From contig CAWDLN010000018.1 in assembly GCA_963803115.1 (NCBI GenBank), positions 453,355-517,354 of the forward strand: a stretch of DNA of 64,000 nucleotides. The letters run 5' to 3'. The translations under genes and the position numbers were made by a program. Below, in pieces: positions 16,836-26,390 of this stretch. The DNA comes from DATBGZ01 sp963803115. Lineage in GTDB: Bacteria > Actinomycetota > Actinomycetes > Mycobacteriales > Micromonosporaceae. The first letter of the stretch is position 1. Every line of letters starts with the position of its first letter. The notes under the pieces are model-generated. The model did no database searches and had not been told where the DNA came from. It saw only the letters and a list, made by a program, of their open reading frames with translations.

Positions 16836-17247
16836 GCTGATCGAGGCACCGACCCGGATCCCGGTGCCGGGCGGGTCCGCCGAGGAGACCGAGCCGCGAG
16901 GCACGAGCGGCGAGGGAGTATCGGCCGCGCGCGGGAAGGTCATTGACGAGTACATCGGCCGGGTCAACTCGGGAGAGGCCGCTGTCTCGGTCGCCCGCAT
17001 GGATGCGCCCGGCGGCTGGGTCGAGCCCGCCCAGCGGCCGGAATTCGACGAGGTAACGCTGGTGCTGCGGGGTTGTGTGCGGGTGGAGCACGATGGCGGC
17101 GTGTTCGACGTCCGGGCCGGGCAGGCGGTCGTGACGCGAGCCGGGGAGCGGGTGCGGTACACGACCCCAGAAGAGGGTGGGGCGGAGTACGTCGCGATTT
17201 GTCTTCCCGCGTTCAGTCCCGAGACGGCGCACCGGGATCCTGGGTGA
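16828..17247 (+). CDS. Cupin-domain protein
   Basis: A 139 aa protein with a C-terminal single cupin barrel: VTLVLRGCVRVEHDGGVFDV, then AGQAVVTRAGERVRYTTPEE and YVAICLPAF. The usual metal-binding histidines are mostly replaced (GCVRVEHDGG keeps one), so a metal site is uncertain. GTG 16828 overlaps the end of deoA by 8 nt, making it the last gene of the nucleoside uptake/salvage operon. Relatives include EutQ-like and sugar-binding cupins; a role in sensing or handling sugar phosphates is only a guess from context. Confidence 0.8.
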   Translation: MAELIEAPTRIPVPGGSAEETEPRGTSGEGVSAARGKVIDEYIGRVNSGEAAVSVARMDAPGGWVEPAQRPEFDEVTLVLRGCVRVEHDGGVFDVRAGQAVVTRAGERVRYTTPEEGGAEYVAICLPAFSPETAHRDPG

Positions 17248-17295
17248 GCGCCGCGCCGTCGCTGTGGTTGGTGCCGTCGGGCTAGAGTTCTGGCC

Positions 17296-17979
17296 GTGTC
17301 CGTTCCCGCGCCCGATCCGCATCGGGTCCGCGCCGCGAGCCTCGAGCAGCTGCGACGCCTCGACCTGCCGACCCCACCGGCCCAGTTTCCGCTGATCTGG
17401 GAGCCGGGCGACGAGGTCGAGCTGCGACCGCCGAGCGAGCTCGAGGGCCGTGCCGCGATCTTGAACGTGGTGTACGCCAAGTGCTACGGGATGTCGAGCG
17501 AGGCGGCGATGGCGTGGCTGCTCGACGCGCATCTGCTCGACCAGCTCTCCAAGCCGGAGTGGAGCTTCCTCACGGCCGCAGAGGATGTCACCCATCCGTC
17601 GTTTACGTTGCACCTGGAGGCGATCTACGCATTAGCGTGGCTGCTTGGGTTGGTACCGGAGCTCATCCAGACCGAACCGGCGCCCGGGAGTCTGATGGAG
17701 AAGCTTCCCCATCTGCCGTCGAGGGAATCGTTCATGTCGTGGCGGGACCGCGCCAACCCAATGGTGGCGCCGGCACCGGAGGCGGCGGCGGGACTTGATT
17801 TGATCTACTGCCTCGACTGGGCCTACGTCGAAGCGGAGCGGCGCCGAATTCGCCTGCCTGGGCTCATCGACTCGAGGACCATCGCGCAGCGCCGCTGGGC
17901 GCTGGAGTGGGCGGTGTTGTTCCACGGGCCGTACCAGGAGCCACCCGTCGACTGGGAAGACATCAATCTCGAGATGTGA
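17296..17979 (+). CDS. DUF4272-domain protein
   Basis: A 227 aa soluble protein. The DUF4272 pattern is recognisable: RAAILNVVYAKCYGM, then WSFLTAAEDVTHPSFTLHLEAIYALAWLLGL (about residues 95-125), and a late DWAYVEAERRRIRLPGLIDSRTIAQRRWALEWA block. The function of the family is unknown. A TAGAGT box (17283-17288) ends 7 nt before GTG 17296, so it is probably leaderless and transcribed apart from the nucleoside operon. The last 17 bp overlap the convergent MMPL gene. Confidence 0.82.
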   Translation: MSVPAPDPHRVRAASLEQLRRLDLPTPPAQFPLIWEPGDEVELRPPSELEGRAAILNVVYAKCYGMSSEAAMAWLLDAHLLDQLSKPEWSFLTAAEDVTHPSFTLHLEAIYALAWLLGLVPELIQTEPAPGSLMEKLPHLPSRESFMSWRDRANPMVAPAPEAAAGLDLIYCLDWAYVEAERRRIRLPGLIDSRTIAQRRWALEWAVLFHGPYQEPPVDWEDINLEM

Positions 17980-20109
17980 CCGCCACCGGCGCATGGCGGA
18001 CGCCGATGTGCTGATGCAGGCGGGCCAACCAGGCTGGCGCCCACCAGTTCCACCGGCCGAGCAGGGTCATCGTGGCCGGAACGAGGAGGCATCGAACGAC
18101 CGTCGCGTCGATGAGCACCGCGACCGTGAGGCCGAGGCCGATCTGTTCGACGTTGCCGATCCGGGCGGCTGCGAAGCAGCTGAACACGATGATCATTAAC
18201 AGCGCCGCAGACGTGATGACCCGTCCCGTGTGCTGAAGTCCCCGCCGTACCGCCGTATCCGTAGGCACATCCGCGTCCACATACTCCTTGATGCGGCCGA
18301 GCAGGAACACCTCGTAATCCATCGAGAGCCCGAACGCGAACGCGAAGATCACCACGACCACGAACGGGTTGAGCGATCCGACCGTTAGCGTGTCCAGCAG
18401 GTCGGCGCCGAAGCCAAACCGGAACACCGCGGTCAGCACGCCGAAGGTGGCACCGAGCGAGACCAGGTTGGCCAGCATCGCCTTGATCGGGACGACGAGG
18501 GAACCCGTCATCGCGAACAGCAGCACCAGCATCGCCAACACGGTGACGCCGACCGCGGCCGGCAGTCCAGCGACGATGAGGTCCAGCAAGTCGCCGAGCA
18601 CCGCGCCATCGCCAGTGACCCAGGACCGCCCACCCGGCGGGCGGTCGGCGCGCATCCCGTCCACTACCGCTCGTACCGCGGGACCCTGGGGGTCGTCGGC
18701 GTCAAAGGCCACTGTGGACAGACTGGTGTCGTTGCGCAGCGCCTGCGCCGGACGCACCCGGGTGAGCGCGGGATCCTCGGCCCACCGGGCTGCCCACGCG
18801 TTCAGCGTCGCCACATCCGTTCGCGCCACGACCGTGATCGCCGGTGCGGGCGGTCTGGCGAACCGGGCGGCAAGGGTGTCCGCCACCCGGGCCGACTCGA
18901 TGCTGCGGGGGATTCCTTCGAGCCCCGGCAGGCGCAATTCGGTCGCGAACAGGGGCGCACCCGCGATGAGAAGCAGAGTCATCGTGCCGAGCGCCACCGC
19001 GAGCGGCCGGCGCTGCACCGCCCGGGAGATCCGGGCGAACGCACCGTGTTCCGCCTCGTCGACGTCGGCGCGTACCGACCGGCGCGACGGTTTGATCCTC
19101 CGGCGCAGCAGGCCGATGAGAGCGGCCGTGAGGGTCAGCGAGGTGAGCATGCAGACGACGGCGATCGAGACCCCCGCCGCACCGAGTGCGGTCAGCGCCG
19201 GGAGCCGGAACACGAGCAGACCGCTCAGCGCCGCCGCCACGGTCATCGCGCTGAACAACACGGTCCGTCCGGCGGTGGCCCAGGCGCGGCCGATGGCGGA
19301 TTCCGGGTCGTGGCCGGCTCGCAGCTCCTCGCGGTAGCGCGCGACCAGCAATAGTCCATAGTCGACAGTCAGGCCGAGCCCGAGCAGGGTCACCACGGTC
19401 ACGCCGTCCTGGTCCACGTCCGTGAACGTGGAGAAGCCCAGGAGCAGTCCCATCGCCGCCGCCGCGGACACCGCCGCGGTCACCACCGGCAGGCCGGCCG
19501 CCACCACGCCACCGAAGACGAAGACCAGCACGATCAGGCTCACCGGTAGCGACGTGTACTCCGCCCGGCTCAGGTCCGCCTGCACCGCCGCCCGGGTCTG
19601 CATGTTCACCACCGGGCTGCCGCCAATCTCAACGGTCGCGCCGGCCGGCAGTTGCGTCTCCAGCGCGCGTAGTTCGGCCGAGATGGCGGTGATGGTGACA
19701 TTGCGGGCGTCGCGGTCGAGGCCGGCCAGCGTCACCGAGACCAGTACAGCGTGAGCATCGGTGGACACCAACAGTCCACTGCGGTCAAAGCCGCCGAATG
19801 GCTGCTCGACGGAGCGGACGCCGTCGATATTGGCGATTCGCCGAGCGACCTCGCGTCACGTTGTTGCGGACGGCCGTCGACGATGGGTCGACGTGATCGA
19901 TCACGCCGACGACGGTGCCGGCCGAGTCGTTTCCGGCATTGATGACTGTGTATGCCGAGACGGACTCGACATCTCGCGGCAGGCCGCTGTCGGCGAGGCG
20001 GTCAAACAGTGGTCCGGTCGCGAAGACACCGGCCGCCACCGCGACCGCCCAGGCGGCGAGCACCCACCAACCGTGGCGCAGGCACCATTGGCCTGACCCG
20101 AGCGATCAC
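17963..20109 (-). pseudogene. MMPL/RND-family transporter with two frameshifts
   Basis: A large proton-driven exporter of the MMPL family (lipids, drugs), about 714 aa when reconstructed. The start GTG 20109 gives MIARVRQ only if one extra base near 20090 is skipped; the frame then reads WCLRHGWWVLAAWAVAVAAG. A second +1 shift near 19853-19855 separates NAGNDSAGTVVGVIDHVDPS from VARRIANIDGVRSVEQPFGG. From 19771 downward the frame is intact with 11-12 helices, including DQDGVTVVTLLGLGLTVDYG and FAFAFGLSMDYEVFLLGRI. As given, translation cannot yield a full protein. Indel error or recent inactivation are both possible. Convergent with DUF4272. Confidence 0.85.
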
Positions 20110-20152
20110 GGGCGACATCTTTCCCCACCGACCCACCAGGCGGTGTCCCGGG

Positions 20153-20989
20153 TCAGTAGCGAGGACGGTACGTCCGAAGCATCACCGAGACCGTGACCGT
20201 CAGCGGCTCGTCCCACTCGGCCAGGCGAGCGGCCACCGTCGTCGGCTCGGTGTGCCAGGCACTGGGTCCCATCGCGACCACGCGGCGCGCCTCGTCGCGC
20301 GTCATTGCCAGTTGGTACGTGCGCCGCTGCTCGTGCGTGGGTTCGAACCATCGGCCGAGGCTCTGGTCGAGCCGCTCGCTCTTGTCCGGGTCGACGCGCA
20401 GCAATCCGAGCGGACCGATCAGCTCGGTCAGGTGATCCGGCGCCGGCGTCACCACGAGCAGCGTCCCATCCGGCCGCAGCGCGCGATGGAACTCGGCCCC
20501 GTTGCGGGGAGCGAACAGGTTGAGCAGCACGTCGACACAACCAGCGGCGAGCGGGAGGCCGCGCCACACGTCGGCGACAACGGAGGCGGCTCGCGGATGC
20601 GCCCGGGCGGCCCAGCGCGCCGCCGCCTTGGAGACGTCCAGGGCCACGCCGTGATGGGTTGGCCGCGCGTCGAGCACGGCGGCGAGGTAGTGCCCGGTGC
20701 CGGCCCCGACATCGAGAACGAGTCCCTCGCGTTCGCAGGCCGGAACAGCGTCGACCACGGCGCGCGCGACCGGAGCGAGATGTCCCGCGGCGAGCAGCTC
20801 GGCCCGGGCGGCGACCATGTCCGACGTCTCCGCACCGGCCGGCGTCCGCCCGGTGAGCAGGTTGACGTATCCCTGGCGCGCGACGTCGAACGCATGCCCG
20901 GCCTCGCAACGCACCGCGCCCGGAACGGATCGCAGGGTCGCGCCGCACATCGGGCAGCGCAGCGCCCGTAGCACTTTGTCGGTCACCAT
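20153..20989 (-). CDS. RlmA-type 23S rRNA (guanine-N1) methyltransferase
   Basis: A 278 aa SAM-dependent methyltransferase. The N-terminus carries the zinc ribbon typical of RlmA (CPMC at about residues 12-15, then C28 and H32 in RCEAGHAFDVARQGYVNLL). It is followed by motif I VLDVGAGTGHYLAAVLD, VALDVSKAAARWAARAHP and the LNLFAPRNGAEFHRALRPDG segment. The family methylates G745/G748 of 23S rRNA and can affect macrolide/tylosin sensitivity; which position this enzyme uses cannot be told. ATG 20989 is fixed by the zinc ribbon. It is divergent from add, 18 nt apart. Confidence 0.85.
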   Translation of the reverse strand: MVTDKVLRALRCPMCGATLRSVPGAVRCEAGHAFDVARQGYVNLLTGRTPAGAETSDMVAARAELLAAGHLAPVARAVVDAVPACEREGLVLDVGAGTGHYLAAVLDARPTHHGVALDVSKAAARWAARAHPRAASVVADVWRGLPLAAGCVDVLLNLFAPRNGAEFHRALRPDGTLLVVTPAPDHLTELIGPLGLLRVDPDKSERLDQSLGRWFEPTHEQRRTYQLAMTRDEARRVVAMGPSAWHTEPTTVAARLAEWDEPLTVTVSVMLRTYRPRY

Positions 20990-21007
20990 CCGGACTAGTG
21001 TCTGTGC

Positions 21008-22111
21008 ATGGTGACACCGAACGCGGTCGCATCCCCCACCTACGAGGAGATCAGGCGGGCGCCGAAGGCGCTGCTCCATGATCATCTCGATGGCGGGCTG
21101 CGCCCGGCGACGATCGTCGAGCTCGCTGATGCCGTCGGTCTCACCCTGCCCGCGCCGGAAGCCGTCTCCCTGAGCACGTGGTTTGCCACGGCCGCCAGCT
21201 CTGGGTCCCTCGAGCGCTATCTCGAGACGTTCGTGTACACGGTCGGCGTGATGCAGACCGCGGATGCGCTGTATCGAGTCGCGAAGGAGTGCGCGATCGA
21301 CCTCGGCGCCGACGGTGTGGTCTACGCCGAGGTCCGGTTCGCACCCGAACAACATCTTGAGCGAGGCCTGCAGTTGCCGGAGGTGGTCGAGGCCGTGCTG
21401 GCCGGCTTCGAGGCCGGTTCGGCGCAGGCCCGGGCCGCGGGCACGCCGATCCGGGTCGGCACCTTACTCACTGCGATGCGTCACGCGGCCCGATCCACCG
21501 AGATCGCTGAGCTCGCCGTGCGCTTTCGCGACGTGGGCGTGGTCGGCTTTGACATCGCTGGGGCAGAGGCTGGGTACCCGCCGACCCGGCACCTCGACGC
21601 GTTCGAGTACCTGCAGCGGGAGAACTTCCACTTCACCATCCACGCGGGCGAGGCGTTCGGGCTGCCCTCGATCTGGCAGGCGATCCAGTGGTGCGGTGCC
21701 GACCGTCTCGGGCACGGCGTGCGCATCGTCGATGACATTGACACGACAGGCCCCGATGGGCCGCGGCTCGGGCGGCTGTCGGCCTACGTGCGGGACAAGC
21801 GCATCCCTCTCGAGCTCTGCCCGTCCAGCAACGTGCAGACCGGAGCCGCCGCATCGATCGCGGCGCATCCGATCGGCCTGCTGCGGGACCTGCGACTGCG
21901 GGTAACCGTCAACACGGACAACCGGCTGATGAGTGGCACGTCGATGTCACGGGAGATGGCCCTTCTGACCGAGGCGTTCGGGTACGGATGGCCCGACCTG
22001 CAATGGTTCACCATCAATGCGATGAAGAGTTCGTTCATCCCGTTCGACGAACGACTGGTCTTGATCAATGACGTGATCAAGCCGGCGTACGCCAAGCTGA
22101 TCAGCGGCTGA
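21008..22111 (+). CDS. add: Adenosine deaminase
   Basis: A 367 aa zinc enzyme that converts adenosine and deoxyadenosine to inosine forms. Active-site motifs are present: H24-D-H26 (HDHLDGG), the HAGE motif, DRLGHGVRI, and VNTDNR near the end. A TAGTGT box (20996-21001) lies 6 nt before ATG 21008, indicating a leaderless mRNA. It works with cdd, deoA, deoC and upp of the same window in nucleoside salvage, although it is transcribed alone. Confidence 0.95.
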   Translation: MVTPNAVASPTYEEIRRAPKALLHDHLDGGLRPATIVELADAVGLTLPAPEAVSLSTWFATAASSGSLERYLETFVYTVGVMQTADALYRVAKECAIDLGADGVVYAEVRFAPEQHLERGLQLPEVVEAVLAGFEAGSAQARAAGTPIRVGTLLTAMRHAARSTEIAELAVRFRDVGVVGFDIAGAEAGYPPTRHLDAFEYLQRENFHFTIHAGEAFGLPSIWQAIQWCGADRLGHGVRIVDDIDTTGPDGPRLGRLSAYVRDKRIPLELCPSSNVQTGAAASIAAHPIGLLRDLRLRVTVNTDNRLMSGTSMSREMALLTEAFGYGWPDLQWFTINAMKSSFIPFDERLVLINDVIKPAYAKLISG

Positions 22112-22324
22112 CGAGGGCTAAGCGGCATTTGTCGGATTCGCTGAGGCCTCGTCGCCCGTGCCCGGATCTGCCGTCGAGTGGTCACCGTCTCATCACGGAA
22201 TGCTCCACTTCGGGCCTGGGCTTTCTTCTTGCCACGCGGCGTGATGGAATCTGGCGAGGCCGGACCCATCCCCCACGGGTGCGGCAGGTGACTGGTGCCC
22301 CGGCGGCACGCGCGGAACGTCGGT

Positions 22325-22336
22325 CGTACCGGTACG
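22325..22336. promoter_or_regulatory. Perfect 12-bp palindrome at the cvnA ribosome site
   Basis: CGTACCGGTACG is a perfect palindrome whose last base begins the GGAGG ribosome-binding site (22336-22340) of cvnA. It could be an operator or affect translation. The 237 nt between add and cvnA show nothing else definite. Confidence 0.35.
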
Positions 22337-22348
22337 GAGGGTGGTGAG

Positions 22349-25300
22349 GTGAGCAAACAGCCAAGCGGGCCGGGCCATATCTCGTCGCGGTTCGCCAGGC
22401 CGATCGGGTTCATCCGGGATCTGCCGATCTGGACCAAGCTCGGTCTCATCATGATCGTGCCTACGATCGCGACGATCGTCGTCGGAACGGCCGGACTTCT
22501 CGACCAGGTCGATCAGGCCAGTGGCGCCGAGCGGGCACGGTCGTTGACTGTCCTCTCCGGTGACGCCGGTGCCCTCGTGCACAGCCTGCAGGAGGAGCGC
22601 ACACAGGCGATCAAGCTTCTCTATATACAGCCGGGGTCAGACGCGGCGGTGCTCGAGACGCAGAAATCGGCCTATGCGAATCAGCAGAAGGTGACCGAAA
22701 CCGCCGAAGCGAAGTACGTGCTGAGTCGATCCACTATCGCCGAGGTCCCGCCGAACCTGCGCACGCTGCTCGACGGCATCCAGGCCGAGTTGGGCCAGCT
22801 CGGCGCGCTGCGGGCTCAGGTCACCGCACTTACTCAGATACCGCTGTCGATCGCCGAGAAGCGCTACCGGGTACTCATCACGGACCTCCTGGAGATCCGT
22901 GACCTCTCCGCTCAGCTGACTGGTGACACGACGCTCACCGACCGGATGCGCGCGGCCGCCTCGGTCGCTACGGCCAAGGAGTTCATGTCGCAGGAGCGCG
23001 CGATCATTCTCGAGGCGTTGGCCGCGGATGACCTGCCGCCCGCCGCGCGCAGCAACTACCTCGCCGCCCGGCAGGGCGAAGAGCTCGCGCTGACCAATTT
23101 CCGGGCCGTGGCCACGCCAGACCAGGTTGAGCTCTACGAACGCACGGTCACCGGGCCGCAGCTGCGCGATGTGCTCGCGTTCGAGGGTGCGCTGGAGAGT
23201 CTGCGGCAGGGCCAGCGCCCGACCGCGGTCCTCAACGCGGGCGCCTGGGACAAGGCGATGATCGGGCGCGGCGAGTTGGTCAACCAGGTCGAGGTGCTGC
23301 TCAACCAGCAGGCCCAGGCAGCCGCCGTGGATGTCGGCTCGCAGGTACAGCGCCGGGTGCTCGTCGAGACCGGTCTTTTGTTGATCACGCTACTTCTCGG
23401 TGTGCTCTTCGCGTGGTTGGTCGCGCGGTCGATGGCTCGGTCGCTGCGGGACCTGCGCCAGGGTGCCCTCGCCGTTGCGCAGTACGGCCTGCCGCAGGCG
23501 GTGGCCCGACTGCGCGACCCGGCTCTGGCCTCGAACCTCTCCCCGGCCGGGGTCGCGTTGCAAATCGCCGAGCCGCTACCCGTGCGCAGCAATGACGAGT
23601 TCGGTCAGGTGACCGAGGCATTCAACGCGGTCCACCTCGAGGCCGTCCGGACCGCGGCCGAACAGGCCGCGCTACGCGCCTCCGTCGCGACGATGTTCGT
23701 GAACCTGGCGCGGCGCAGTCAGATCCTGGTCGACCGGCTCATCGGTCACCTCGACCGACTCGAGCGCGGCGAGCAGGACCCGGATCGGCTCTCGGAGCTG
23801 TTCCAGCTCGACCACCTCGCTACCCGGATGCGCCGCAACGACGAAAACCTGCTGGTGCTCGCCGGCGCTGACTCGACGCGCATCCAACGCGAACCGGCCG
23901 CCCTCATGGACGTGCTGCGCGCTGCACAGTCCGAAGTGGAGCATTACACCCGGGTCGAGTTCCTCATCATCGACCAGGACATCGAGATCGCTTCCCACGC
24001 GGTGAACGATCTCGTGCACCTCGTCGCGGAGCTGTTCGACAACGCGACCGCATTCTCACCACCCGATACTTCGATCCGCATTGAGGCTCGGCGCATTGGC
24101 GAACGGGCCGTGTTGCGGGTCGAAGACCGGGGCATCGGCATGTCACTGGACCAGTACGCCGAGCTCAACGAGCGGCTCTCGACGCCACCGATGGTGGACG
24201 TCGCGGTCTCGCGAATGATGGGCCTGGTCGTGGTGGCCCGCCTCGCCGCTCGGCACGGCGTCAAGGTGGAGCTGCAGCCCTCGCCCGACCGCGGGACGGT
24301 CGCCGACGTGCTCCTGCCCAGCGGTGTCCTGGTGCCGCGGGCCCTGGCTGGCCACACGCACGCGCCATCCGGTTTCCCAGCGGTGCGGCCCGGTGAGGGC
24401 CCCGCCCCGGTGGGAGCCGGCCCTGGCCCCCGCTCACCGTTCGGCCCGCCGCTGGCGTTGGAGAGCGGTTCCTCCGGCGGCGCCGGTAGTTGGGACGACG
24501 GCCGGGGTCGCTCCGGATCTGGCCCGTTGACCGGCCTCCCGCCGGGCTTCGGGTCTCCGAGCCCGACGTACGGGCCGCCGCCCGGTGCACCGAGCCCCGC
24601 GCCGGCCTATGGGGCGGCCGGAGCCGCCGGGGCCGGATTCGGCGGCGGACTCGGCGCCGCGCTCACCGGTGCCGGCGCGTTATCGCCGCATGGCGGCGCG
24701 GGCTATGGGAACGGCAACGGTGGTCGCGGAACGCCGGCCTGGGCCGACCTGACTGGTGCCACGGGTCCCACCCATGGCCCGGCGACCTCACCGACGGGCA
24801 ACGAGCCGCTGCCGCAGCGCCGCCCAGGGGCGTGGGACGGCGAGGACGACGTTCCGCCCATTCCTCGGCAAGGAGGAGGTGGTTGGCCCGAGCCGCCGGC
24901 GGGATATACCGGAGCGTATGGTGCGGGCGCACCGACTCCCGGCTACGGCAGTTCCGGGATGCCCCCGTCGGCCGCCGCGCCGCCCGCCTGGCCACCAGTG
25001 GCAGGGGCAGGAGCGCCACCCGTGCCGCCCGCCTCTTATTCGAATGATCTAACTATGGAGCTGCCCATCTTCCGCGAGCTCGAATCCGCCTGGTTCGCGT
25101 CCGGCGCTACGTCGTCGCAGGACGCCAGCACGGGGTCCGGCGGCTGGTCGTCGGAGGGAACTGGAGCGACGGCAATGGCGGGATCGAGAACTTCGTCCGG
25201 CTGGCAGGACCATACCGGCGGATCTGACGGTGTGCGACGGTCCGCGGACGAGGTATCGTGGCGGACCATTGCCGATGACGGTTGGCGCGCTGCGCAGGCG

Positions 25301-25534
25301 GCGACGGATCCGCAGGACGGAGGCATCACCGACAACGGTCTTCCGCGCCGGGTTCCCATGGCCCAACTTGTGCCCGGTGGCGTGGAAACGGCGACCGGGG
25401 GTTCAGATCGTCGTACGCCAGACGCGGTGCGTGGTCTGCTCTCGGCGTATCACCGGGGCGTTCAGCGTGCCCGTGGCGCTCACGAACGTGCTGACGACGA
25501 CCCGTATTCCAGTGGCAAGGAGCAGGAGGCATGA
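22349..25534 (+). CDS. cvnA: Conservon sensor kinase-like protein (CvnA)
   Basis: A 1061 aa membrane sensor. In order: TM1 (about 27-51, IWTKLGLIMIVPTIATIVVG), an extracytoplasmic nitrate/nitrite-sensing (NIT) type helical domain (about 52-338), TM2 (about 339-360), a HAMP-like linker, and a HATPase_c domain with N box ELFDNATAFSPP (about 558-570) and G box DRGIGMS (about 593). A Gly/Pro-rich disordered tail of about 400 residues follows. Its last 110 residues carry a module (LPIFRELESAWF, DDGWRAA, GLPRRVPMAQLVPG, YHRGVQRARG) shared with the IS110-derived protein at 27440-29278. No typical phospho-accepting His box is seen, as is usual for CvnA. GTG 22349 has GGAGG eight bases upstream. Confidence 0.92.
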   Translation: MSKQPSGPGHISSRFARPIGFIRDLPIWTKLGLIMIVPTIATIVVGTAGLLDQVDQASGAERARSLTVLSGDAGALVHSLQEERTQAIKLLYIQPGSDAAVLETQKSAYANQQKVTETAEAKYVLSRSTIAEVPPNLRTLLDGIQAELGQLGALRAQVTALTQIPLSIAEKRYRVLITDLLEIRDLSAQLTGDTTLTDRMRAAASVATAKEFMSQERAIILEALAADDLPPAARSNYLAARQGEELALTNFRAVATPDQVELYERTVTGPQLRDVLAFEGALESLRQGQRPTAVLNAGAWDKAMIGRGELVNQVEVLLNQQAQAAAVDVGSQVQRRVLVETGLLLITLLLGVLFAWLVARSMARSLRDLRQGALAVAQYGLPQAVARLRDPALASNLSPAGVALQIAEPLPVRSNDEFGQVTEAFNAVHLEAVRTAAEQAALRASVATMFVNLARRSQILVDRLIGHLDRLERGEQDPDRLSELFQLDHLATRMRRNDENLLVLAGADSTRIQREPAALMDVLRAAQSEVEHYTRVEFLIIDQDIEIASHAVNDLVHLVAELFDNATAFSPPDTSIRIEARRIGERAVLRVEDRGIGMSLDQYAELNERLSTPPMVDVAVSRMMGLVVVARLAARHGVKVELQPSPDRGTVADVLLPSGVLVPRALAGHTHAPSGFPAVRPGEGPAPVGAGPGPRSPFGPPLALESGSSGGAGSWDDGRGRSGSGPLTGLPPGFGSPSPTYGPPPGAPSPAPAYGAAGAAGAGFGGGLGAALTGAGALSPHGGAGYGNGNGGRGTPAWADLTGATGPTHGPATSPTGNEPLPQRRPGAWDGEDDVPPIPRQGGGGWPEPPAGYTGAYGAGAPTPGYGSSGMPPSAAAPPAWPPVAGAGAPPVPPASYSNDLTMELPIFRELESAWFASGATSSQDASTGSGGWSSEGTGATAMAGSRTSSGWQDHTGGSDGVRRSADEVSWRTIADDGWRAAQAATDPQDGGITDNGLPRRVPMAQLVPGGVETATGGSDRRTPDAVRGLLSAYHRGVQRARGAHERADDDPYSSGKEQEA

Positions 25535-25935
25535 CAAGTACGCAGGATCTGGGTTGGCTGCTGGCCAACTTCGCCGATCGCGTCCCGGGCGTCGCCCACG
25601 CCGTAGCGGTATCGGCCGACGGGTTGCTGCTCGCGTCTTCTCGCGACCTGCCACGCGACCGGGCCGACCAACTCGCCGCGATCGCCTCTGGCCTGGTGAG
25701 TCTCACTCAGGGCGCGGCGCGCTGCTTCGAGGGTGGGGCGGTGCTCCAGACCGTCGTTGAGATGGACAACGGGTTCCTTTTCCTGATGTCTATTTCGGAC
25801 GGTTCGTCGTTCGCCGTCCTGGCGTCGCGCAGTTGCGACGTCGGCCAAGTGGGATACGAGATGGCCCTGCTTGTCGACCGGGTCGGTGAGGCGCTGACGC
25901 CGCAGCCCCGGTCGACGGCGCCGGCGTTCGGCTGA
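25531..25935 (+). CDS. cvnB: Roadblock/LC7-domain protein (CvnB)
   Basis: A 134 aa protein with the Roadblock/MglB fold (LGWLLANFADRVPGVAHAVA, then VSADGLLLASSRDLPRDRAD and VVEMDNGFLFLMSISDGSSF). In conservons such proteins associate with the membrane sensor and modulate the partner GTPase, much as MglB acts on MglA. The ATG overlaps the cvnA stop and has AGGAGG directly upstream, so translation is coupled. A second, divergent Roadblock gene lies at 27048-27440. Confidence 0.93.
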   Translation: MTSTQDLGWLLANFADRVPGVAHAVAVSADGLLLASSRDLPRDRADQLAAIASGLVSLTQGAARCFEGGAVLQTVVEMDNGFLFLMSISDGSSFAVLASRSCDVGQVGYEMALLVDRVGEALTPQPRSTAPAFG

Positions 25936-26012
25936 TGCCGAGCGTCGGTTACGGTGCGTAGTTGGACCGACGCGATTTCCGGTCAGGCGAGTGGGGGAGG
26001 AGGTGAACGGCG

Positions 26013-26390
26013 ATGGATTCCCACGACGACGAGCCCACGGGCGCGCTCGTCCGGCCATACGCCGTCACCGGTGGCCGCACTCGGCCTCGAGTGGAGATCG
26101 CAATCGAAGCACTGATAGAAACGACCGCTCGCGGTCGGGCACGGAACAATGATGTATTTTCGCAGGGCCGCGAGCAGCAGTACATTGTGACCCTGTGTGA
26201 CGGGCGACTTCAGTCGCTGGCCGAGATCTCGGCCAAGATGTCGTTGCCTTTGGGAGTTGCCCGGGTGCTCGTCGCGGACATGGCCGCCGAGGGCATGGTC
26301 GCCGTATACGAGCCGACCGCGCTGGACGGGAATGACGCGGTGGGGACAGAACTGCTTGAGAGGGTGCTGAGTGGACTACGGAAGCTCTGA
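26013..26390 (+). CDS. cvnC: DUF742 protein (CvnC)
   Basis: A 125 aa conservon component. The N-terminal segment GALVRPYAVTGGRTRP is typical, and the C-terminal half forms a winged-helix-like domain (LQSLAEISAKMSLPLGVARV, then LVADMAAEGMVAVYEP). ATG 26013 is preceded by GGAGGAGGTG. It lies 77 nt after cvnB and overlaps the possible GTG start of cvnD. It is thought to bridge sensor, Roadblock and GTPase; DNA binding has not been assumed. Confidence 0.92.
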   Translation: MDSHDDEPTGALVRPYAVTGGRTRPRVEIAIEALIETTARGRARNNDVFSQGREQQYIVTLCDGRLQSLAEISAKMSLPLGVARVLVADMAAEGMVAVYEPTALDGNDAVGTELLERVLSGLRKL

